A model generated the notes under the pieces. It ran no database searches. It worked only from the letters and a program-made list of their open reading frames with translations, and had not been told where the DNA came from. A stretch of 19,396 nucleotides of DNA from Thelonectria olida (lineage: Eukaryota > Ascomycota > Sordariomycetes > Hypocreales > Nectriaceae). The stretch covers positions 1 to 19,396 of the forward strand of contig JAGPYM010000135.1 in NCBI GenBank assembly GCA_020736575.1, in the 5' to 3' direction. Both the position numbers and the translations under genes were made by a program. Positions 1 to 7,691 of the stretch are shown here, in pieces (positions within the stretch are counted from its first letter, which is position 1; every line of letters starts with the position of its first letter).

Positions 1-1471
1 GAACCGAATCGAAGATCGCGGCGGAAAGCACGATGCAGGCTCTCAACGATATCAAGACGGAACTCAAACAGGCAGCGAACACGGGCCAGCAGGCATTAGA
101 AGGAATACGCGAGGGCCACAAAACACAGAACGAGACGAAGGCGGCAGCCAGAGAATCGATCGATATCGGCAGAACAGTCATGACAATGGTGAGAGAGATC
201 AAGAACGCAGACCAGCACAACCGCCCGAGCTTGCCACGGACCTACGCATCTGTAGCAGCTGGTAATGGCTAGCTACTAGCATGCACAATCCACTGAACCA
301 AAACAAGGCACCACATGCGCAAGTGCTCCGAGAGATCACCGTGAACATTCGGAACCCACTCACCATAGCCAGCCTACGGGCGATGAACCCCGTAGCCTGA
401 AAGCACACGTAGACCGTGCTATAGAACAAGCGGAAACGAGCATATAGAGAACATCAAGACGGTGTCAACTAACCAACTCAAAAGCGGTGACCTTAGCATC
501 AAGACGGCTACGACCTCTGACATGGAGGTACTCCGACAGTTCGCTGAGGACTGGGAGCACCGGCTCGGCAATGGAGCAACAGTGCGCATTCCAACATACG
601 GAGTTCTTGTTCACGGCATCCGTACCAGCTCGATAGATGTGAGCCAACTTGAGGACACCAGAGACAGCATTCTCCAGGAAAACAGACCGTTCATCCCGAG
701 CGCCGAGATAAAATACATAGGCTGGCTCACGAGGAAATCTGCGGAAAAGGCTGCTTCCTCGATTATCATTGAGTTTACAAGACCCCAAGACGCCAACAAG
801 ATCATCGACGAGGGCCTGATCTGGCAAGGGGAGGTCTTTCAGTGCGAGCTGTACAACAGGTCGTGCCGACTGAGGCAATGCTTCGGCTGTCAAGGATATG
901 GCACATAGAACCCAGTGCAAGGCAACGACGAGATGCGGCTACTGCGCTCAAGAACACGCGTCCCGTGAATGCCCTGTCAAATCCGACAGGAGCGTACTCA
1001 GAAAGTGCGCCAACTGTAAAGGTCAACACGAGGCCTGGAGCAACCAGTGTGCAATCAGGAAGGAGGAGATGGCCAAGGTCAAGGCCGCATACGCCGCACG
1101 TCCAGGTACCACCTAGAGCCACAGAGCAGCATGGCAGTCAGCCAGGCGAACCCAACTGTGAGAGCCCAGGAGGAGCCGATCGGACGAATCATCCGGGAGG
1201 GAGCGCCATCTCTCGCACCTGGCCGCAGTCAGCAGAATCGGCAAGGAAGAAGCAGGTCACCGACGAAGAGAGGGCAAAAGAGAGCCAACCCTGGAAGCAA
1301 CGCAGTCGCCCCGAACGAGGTTGAGAACGAAATCACAGTCAACACGGGCAGTCAACGGCCCAAAGAATCATAACGCCATCTAGAAGGGCACTGGAAGCCC
1401 TCGATGCAAACTCGGCACGACTACACGGCACCTACCAAGCGGAGAACATGGACGTTGACAACCGTGAATGA
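1..1471 (+). pseudogene. LINE ORF1, gag-like nucleic-acid-binding protein, frameshifted
   Basis: In LINEs, ORF1 proteins bind the element RNA to form the ribonucleoprotein. Coding potential runs from the window edge to a TGA at 1469-1471 but changes frame near 270, 392, 428, 896, 902, 1105 and 1362. Every change fits loss of one base. The N-terminal part is a charged helical segment ending near 'TYASVAA'. The central part (about 430-880) is the conserved gag core. It is followed by three zinc knuckles: the first (about 880-915) is split by two frameshifts, the second is CGYCAQEHASREC, and the third is CANCKGQHEAWSNQC. The C-terminal part is rich in Arg, Ser and Pro. The N-terminus is missing. 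The stop overlaps the ORF2 start as ATGA. Broken as assembled. Confidence 0.85.
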
Positions 1472-4400
1472 GACACACGGAATCACTCTCAATATTACAG
1501 TATAACGTCAGAAAATCGAGAGACATCGTTATGGCTACCCTCCTACGGGACCCAAGGGTAATGAAATTCGACATCTTAGCCATCCAGGAACCATGGGCGA
1601 ATTCCTTCATGCACACCACACACCATCCGGCAAAAGACCAGTTCCATCTATGCTACCCCCAAAATGAAGGCGGAAGCCCAGCAAGGGTGTGTCTGTATAT
1701 CAACAAACGCCTTGATCATTCAAAGTGGCAATTCGAGTCGCACGGTCGGGACCTTTGCACAGTAACGATAACCTTAGGACAAGGAGACGAGATGAGAGAG
1801 GTCAAGGTGCACAACATTTACAACCCCGACCAAACGGCGGAAAATAGGCGAAGCGTACTACCTCAACTGCGAAGGGTGCTCGACTCGGCTCGACAAACAG
1901 AGCAGATGCTAATCGGAGACTTCAATCTACATCATGAGTTGTGGGGGGCTCCCATGTCCCTAGAACAGAGGCGGAGGCAGAAGATCTCGTCGAGATTATG
2001 GAAGACTATAACCTCACAAACACTCTGGCACCAGGCACTATCACGTACGAAGAAGGCAAAAGGCAGACAACAATCGATCTCTGCCTGGTCACCCTCGGCC
2101 TGGTCGATCGGGTCATCAGATGCGAAGTAGACCGTAGTCTCGACCACGACTCAGACCACTTGCCGATCGTCACTTCCCTCGACATGTCAGCCAAGCAACT
2201 CAGCAGAGAACCCACCAGAAACTGGAAATCGATAGATGAGAAGAGATTCAGGTCTGCGGTCCTGGGCAAGCTGCCGCCGCAGCGAAGACCGAGAACCCGA
2301 AGCGCGCTTGATCGGTACGTGGGGGAAATAGTTGCAGCGCTGAAGAGTGCGATAGAGACAGCAGTGCCCCAAAGGACATGGTCACCTAAATCCAGACGCG
2401 GCTGGGATGAGGAGTGCACGCGAGTGCTGGCAGAGACCAAGCGCCTCAGGCGACTCCACAATCTCTACCACACGGAAGAAACATGGGAGGCATACCGAGC
2501 GGCTAGAAATCACAAAGGCAGGGTAATCAAGAAGGCACTGCGAAGAGCGCATCGAGATAATGTTGAGAGAGCTTCAGAGTCACCAGAGGCTCTCTGGAGA
2601 ATGGCAAAATGGGCTAGAAACAGAACCACTCAGGCACCAGAGGTAACACCTACACTACAGCACCCAGACACCTCTCAAATGGTCTCAGACCCAGCGGAAA
2701 AGGCAGAGATCTTCAGGAAGGCATTCTTTCCCTCCCCACCGGAAGCAGAGATTGGCGACATCGAAGACGCGACTTACCCGGACCGGATAACGATGCCGCC
2801 CATTACAGAACAAGAAGTGGAGAGAGCCATGCAAGAAGCCTCGCCGCTCAAGGCTCCCGGCCCTGATAGCATCCCGAACAAGCATTGCAACTAGCAGCGA
2901 CATGGATTAAGCCTCACCTGTCGGCGATTTTCAACCAGAGCCTCAATCTCGGTTACTGTCCACAACACTTCAGGGAATCGACAACAGTTGTACTGAGGAA
3001 GCAGGGAAAGGACAACTACACCATTCCTGGGTCTTACCGGCCGATAGGGTTGTTGAACACCATAGGCAAGATCATGGATGCCATAATAGCAAACCGACTG
3101 AGCTATGTGGCGGAGACACATAACCTGCTCCCCTCAACCCACATGGGAGGTAGGAAGATGAGATCCGCCGAGCACGCCGTGCATCACATCATCGATAAGA
3201 TCTATGAGGCGTGGAACATAGGCCGAGGCCAGGTAGCCAGCTTGCTATTACTCGACGTCTCCGGCGCCTTCGACAACGTATCACACAAGCGGCTCCTGCA
3301 CAACCTACGGAAGAGGAAAATTGATGAGAAGACTGTTCGGTGGATATCGAGTCTTCTTGAAGACCGACACACCAGGATCTCGATCGATGGATTCAGAACC
3401 GAGCGACACAGAATCTCGACCGGGACAGTACAAGGCTCGCCGCTCTCACCAATCCTCTACATTTTCTACAACGCAGATCTCATCGAGAGCTGCAATCAAG
3501 CAGAGGACACCACCTCTACTGGGTTCATTGACGACGTGGCGATCCTCACATGGGGAGATACGACGACGGAAACATGCAACAAACTTCAAGGAGCACTCCA
3601 AACAGCCGAGCAGTGGGCGAAAACCCATGCGTCAGTCTTCTCACCCAGCAAATTCCAACTCATACACTTCACCAGGGCACGCACGAGAATAGATATTCAA
3701 CACCCACTGCAAACGGCATGGGGCGAGATCCCGGCAAAGCCGACCTGCAAATATCTAGGACTCATCATGGACTCTGCGCTGCAGTGGAAGCCCCACGTAG
3801 ACGAAATACGGAGGAAGGCGACGAAAACAATCTCAGCCCTAAGTAGCCTGGGTAGCTCAACCTGGGGCCTTACCCTCCAAGACATGAGGAAGATCTACCG
3901 AGGGGTGGTGGTGCCACAGATCGTATATGCATGCTCTGCGTGGTCAAACTCAAACTGGAGAACGCGAAACATGCCGTACACAAACAAGACACTGGCACAA
4001 CTGCAAAGTCTGCAGGCACGGGCAGCCAGGGCGATTTCTGGTGCCTTCAAAGCCACGTCAGCCCCCGCCCTGGACGTCGAAACACATCTTCTGCCCATCG
4101 AACATCAAATCTGGAAGCACAACGCGGACTGTCTGGGAAGAATCGGCTTTGGGGGACAAGAATCCCAGCACAGTGCAGATGGTCTGAGAGGAGGAAAGAC
4201 AAAAATGAGCCCACGCAGAGCAATACAGAAAGCCATACAGGACGAACAAGGGTTCGAGATGGAGAAAATGGAAGTAGTCACCCCACACGTCGTCCCACCA
4301 TGGTGGAGAGGCCCAAAAACGTTCATCGAAGAGAGCGTCGAGAAAGCACAAGCGAGACACCAGTACGGCATCGGCAATGAGCCAAACGCTATACACATAT

Positions 4401-5302
4401 ACACGGATGGAAGTGGCATCAACGGACACGTGGGCGCTGCGGCAGTGTGCACGACGACCAGTCAAAGCAGGAGCGCCTACATGGGCGACGACACCGTATC
4501 GACAGTGTACGCCGGCGAACTCCAAGGGATCTCCCTAGCTCTCCAGATCGCCCAGGAAGACGGAAGCCAAGGCAATATCAGAAAGAAAATCTTGATCTAC
4601 ACAGACAACCAAGCAGCTATCAGGTCGGCGGCGAGGCCCAGGGGCAAATCGGGGTCATACCTTCTCCAAGACATAACGAAGCGAATACAGGAACTACAAA
4701 CACAAGGCTTGACCGTTGAGATCCGATGGATCCCAGCCCACAAGGGGATTTACGGCAACGAAGCGGCCGATGGAGCGGCCAAAGAAGCCACGGGATGGAG
4801 ACAGAGAGGACCGCCAGGACTAAGGGCACAGCAACCCCCGGTACTGTATTCCTTGAAGTCCACATTAAAAATGTGGTCGCGCAGAGTTGTCAACGACAGA
4901 TGGAAAACGCAGTGGCGACAGGAAACCAGGGGCCGGACAACCTTCAGGCACACACCGGAGCCAACGCCAAAAGTACTACAGCCACACAAGCACTTCAGCA
5001 AGAGGCAGAGCGCCATTTACATCCAACTCCGGACGGAAAAGATTGGGATGAACGACTTTCTCTTCAAACGAAGAGTGCCAGGGGTCACCGATCCGAGATG
5101 CAACTGCGGCGAAGGACGGCAGACAGTAACCCACATCCTACTTCAATGCAGGAAGCACACCGCACTTCGAAATCAGGAACTAGGCCAATTTCCAGGACGT
5201 CAAAATCTCCGGACACTGCTGAGCGAGCGCAAAGTAGCAGCAAAGGTCGTCAAGTTCATGGAACAAACCCAGATCCTTGGGCAATTCAGGATCAGTCCGT
5301 AA
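1468..5302 (+). pseudogene. LINE ORF2 polyprotein: APE endonuclease, reverse transcriptase, RNase H, zinc knuckle
   Basis: ORF2 supplies target-primed reverse transcription: the endonuclease nicks the target and the RT copies the RNA. It starts at ATG 1468, inside the ORF1 stop. The endonuclease shows the N-terminal Asn (LQYNVRKS), catalytic Glu in AIQEPW (codon 1588), GDFN (1915-1926) and SDH (2151-2159). The RT shows motif A DVSGAFDN (Asp 3254), motif B TVQGSPLSP and motif C FIDD (Asp codons 3530 and 3533), where many LINEs have Y/FADD. RNase H has Asp 4406 (YTDGSG), Glu 4517 (AGEL), Asp 4604 (YTDNQ) and His 4739 / Asp 4769. A terminal CX1CX8HX4C knuckle spans 5099-5149. Two one-base losses break the frame: near 1942-1947 (a G run, in the endonuclease) and near 2882 (before RT). 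The last 805 codons are uninterrupted. Stop is TAA at 5300-5302. Confidence 0.93.
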
Positions 5303-5618
5303 CCAGACGAAGCCGAGCGCTGGGGGGAGACTGTAGGTAGAAGGACCCATACACGAGGCGTATACCTCGCCTTATAGGAGCCTAAAAGCATGTGTACATT
5401 AGTATTTAGAACCGCGATCTACAGTGGTTGGCAGCCCGTTGTTGTAGATAGAGGTTTAGGAGGAAAAGTGGGAAGTTTGGAGACAGCTGGTCAAACGCCA
5501 AACGGCGTTGGCGAAGTGGGGCGTAACGGATAAACATTCGGAGCGCTTCGGCCGTCGGCCAAACCCCGCTTACCGGGCATGGCTGCCGAGAAATGGCGAC
5601 TAAAACCGAGTAGGAATA
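5303..5618 (+). other. LINE 3' UTR
   Basis: Non-coding stretch between the ORF2 stop and the GAACCT tail. It is GC-balanced and contains a small perfect hairpin (5496-5513). In LINEs the 3' UTR commonly carries the structure the RT recognises when it starts cDNA synthesis. That role is family knowledge, not something shown here. Confidence 0.7.
5496..5513 (+). other. Stem-loop in LINE 3' UTR
   Basis: CGCCAA (5496-5501) pairs with TTGGCG (5508-5513) around a six-base loop. It lies about 105 nt before the 3' tail, so it is a candidate RT recognition hairpin. The stem is only six pairs, so a chance origin is possible. Confidence 0.4.
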
Positions 5619-5636
5619 GAACCTGAACCTGAACCT
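5619..5636 (+). repeat. LINE 3' tail, three GAACCT units
   Basis: Three exact tandem copies of GAACCT (5619-5624, 5625-5630, 5631-5636) follow the 3' UTR. Short tandem tails of this kind replace poly(A) in many I/Tad-group LINEs. The downstream sequence (CTCGCTG...) is taken as flanking host DNA. Confidence 0.7.
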
Positions 5637-7499
5637 CTCGCTGTCGTCACCGTTCGCCGGCCGATGCGTACCATTACTGCCCGCAACTCGTTTACAGTTT
5701 GTTTTATATACTTAAAGAGGCCTCCCCTTGCGCCCGTATAGCATCACAAGCGCCCCTTTCATCTCTAAGTCTTATATGCCGACTAATTACGCAACTGCCG
5801 AGCTGCAACCCTAGCGCGCTTGCAGTAAGGAAGCCACAATCCTAATCGGCGCCTTCATTCTCACCAGAACTAGCAGCACTTTAGTATTACTTCAGGTCTT
5901 TCGCATGCAATCTGCGAAAAGAGTCCCAGCTGACGTAAGATGTCCAGCAAGGACTGGGAAGAATGCCCTCAATTATACTAAAACTCTGCGATAGAGCCAG
6001 GGTAACCTGGCATGATTTCAATGTCTTGTCTTTAGCTTAGTTAAGTTGCTAACGCTGAACGAGATCGTTGTTACGTATTTGACACGGCTGCGGTCGAGTC
6101 AAGTGTGTGCCGCACGTCACCAAGCGGAACTGCATCTATACAGTACGCTGTGACGCAGTTCCCAGAAGACCCCCGATATTAAAGCCCCTTGATTTTCGGG
6201 CGCGCCATTTGCCATAGAGAAGGTATTCCCAAACGGAGGGAGGTGGAAAAGGCTGGAGCCGGAGCTCTACTCCTGATCACGAAGATCCTTAGTGACGCCC
6301 AGAAGGACCCGGAGGTGTTGGCGGACGGATAGCAATGTATGATAAGATTTACCTGTCTACATTGACCATAAGCATGATGACTGCGTTGATCTTCCCCACA
6401 TGGCCACATGCCTCTCCTGCATATGCCAAACCAGCGCTGTTATGGGCATGAGAAGCTGCACAAAACTACTCGGCGACCCAACCACTAGATCAATAGCTTA
6501 CGTCACCTTCAACGCAGACGGACAGTATTTACACATTTGGTATACATACAAGCCCTATTTCTGAACTAGAACTGCACAGATTGGAGTAGCCATGTCGCCC
6601 CATCTAATAAAGCTGATGTGACAATTGGTTCCAAAGGGTGCGCGGGAGGTGGGGTGGATAAAATGAAGCCACACACGAGGCTGACGCCTTTCTGCCGTTG
6701 TTCACCGTTCAACTTTGAGATTAACGTCACAGGCCCTGAGACGGAAACCGTCGTCGGCATGTTCATCAAGATCGAGGTATGCTCCGTCCCCCAATGCCGA
6801 CTGTGGCATCTAACGTTATTTCTTTGCAGGATGGAGATATTCTGGACACTGGACTGCTATCAAAGGCTTCTCAAGCATAGGCATCCAGACGCTCGGCGCT
6901 AGGAAGCGCGGCGTAGTCCATCACGTTCGGTCGTAAGCGGACTCAGTCTTGTCGACTGGTCGCACGCAGTGCAAACGGAGGACATCGACAATTGAACTGC
7001 CGTGGAACTCGAAATGGAACCGCCTGTGACAGGAACTTGGCAAACTCACCGGAGGAGTAGCAAAGTGGAATAGAGTGTTGCGTCCGCGTGATGTAAACTG
7101 GTCCACCAGGCACAGAAGCATCAGTCGATAGCAATCAGCCATTCGTTGCACTGCGGGTGCGCCCGCGCGCGGGAAGGGGTGTAGCGTCCTATAAGGACCA
7201 TGCGCGCAAACATCCACCAATCCTACAGCAAATGAGGCCTTCAGCCGTTTGCCGCGGGCACGGTGGTGAGGAGGGGGGGCATGTGGTTAGGATCGTGGAT
7301 ACGTAATTCGCACTGGACCACACAAGAGAGCTCACGACCAAGCCAAACAACCTCTGGGCAGGCAATTCTCTATGTACGACGCCCAGCCAGTGACGTGGGA
7401 GCAAGACGTAATTTACTGGGCCCTGCTCGGCATCCAAAAAAAGCCAATGCGATGTAAAAGTGCCGCACGCAAGCGCTCGTCGGTACCACTCCTAGTACA
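5637..7499. other. Spacer between the LINE and ade12, no convincing gene
   Basis: About 1.9 kb. I find no conserved protein family, tRNA or repeat array on either strand. Short reading frames exist but lack recognisable motifs. The one stretch with some coding character is the spliced frame at 6570-6880, listed separately. Part of this interval may be decayed sequence. Confidence 0.6.
6570..6880 (+). other. Possible 3' part of a small spliced gene or gene relic
   Basis: A frame open for 69 codons (6570-6776) begins directly after a plausible acceptor (CTAG at 6566-6569). It ends at a good donor (GTATGC, 6777). An intron of 53 nt with branch-like ATCTAAC and acceptor TTGCAG (6829) joins it in frame to 16 codons ending in TAG (6878-6880). 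The predicted peptide has three spaced cysteines and ends in DGDILDTGLLSKASQA. I recognise no family and cannot find a clean upstream exon or start codon. It may be a chance open frame or the end of a degraded gene. Confidence 0.22.
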
Positions 7500-7504
7500 A
7501 TTGG
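7500..7504 (-). promoter_or_regulatory. CCAAT box (reverse orientation) upstream of ade12
   Basis: ATTGG on the + strand, about 190 bp before the ade12 ATG. This is the usual distance for HAP/CBC complex sites in filamentous fungi. The motif is only five bases, so functional relevance is inferred from position alone. Confidence 0.3.
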
Positions 7505-7532
7505 TGGCAAGGTACCTCCAGAATGGCGGGAT

Positions 7533-7559
7533 GAGGGGCACGAGGGGCACGAGGGGCAT
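7533..7559 (+). repeat. Three 9-bp repeats carrying AGGGG stress-element cores
   Basis: GAGGGGCAC at 7533-7541 and 7542-7550, then GAGGGGCAT at 7551-7559. Each unit contains AGGGG, the core of the STRE bound by Msn2/4-type C2H2 factors. The array lies 133-159 bp before the ade12 start codon, a normal place for a fungal upstream activating site. Confidence 0.5.
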
Positions 7560-7616
7560 TCGTCCTGCTAGCGCACGTACCCCGCCGTCGCATTGCAAAC
7601 TTTGTCCGGCCGGATC

Positions 7617-7637
7617 GTGTCCTCTTCCTCTTCTTCT
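7617..7637 (+). promoter_or_regulatory. Pyrimidine-rich core promoter tract of ade12
   Basis: A CT-rich run (TGTCCTCTTCCTCTTCTTCT) ends about 55 bp before the ATG. CT tracts just upstream of the transcription start are typical of strongly expressed filamentous-fungal genes. No clear TATA box is seen. Confidence 0.4.
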
Positions 7638-7691
7638 CCCCTGCAATCGCAACGACGACACCCACGACCGCCAATCTCGATTCAGCGCAAC

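Larger units (their letters stand above)
1..5636 (+). mobile_element. Tad1-like non-LTR retrotransposon (LINE), 5' end outside window
   Basis: The element has two overlapping open reading frames (gag-like ORF1; EN-RT-RNase H ORF2), a 3' UTR of about 300 nt, and a short tandem GAACCT tail instead of a long poly(A). The order APE endonuclease, reverse transcriptase, RNase H, C-terminal CCHC knuckle matches the Tad1/I-type LINE group known from filamentous fungi. The first base of the window is already inside ORF1, so the 5' UTR, the true 5' end and the target-site duplication cannot be seen. The 3' end is set at the last GAACCT unit. The coding strand carries at least nine apparent single-base deletions, but I found no stop codon that a base substitution would explain. 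As written the copy cannot encode intact proteins. Confidence 0.93.

Noticed and set aside
842..1324. Separate 160-codon frame overlapping LINE ORF1
   Set aside because: It is the out-of-phase shadow of the zinc-knuckle region created by the frameshifts. Conserved residues lie in the other frames.
6179..6409. Minus-strand 76-codon frame and a plus-strand helical frame in the same place
   Set aside because: Neither has a conserved motif, and the plus-strand frame ends in stops after about 40 codons. Could be a relic but nothing supports a family.
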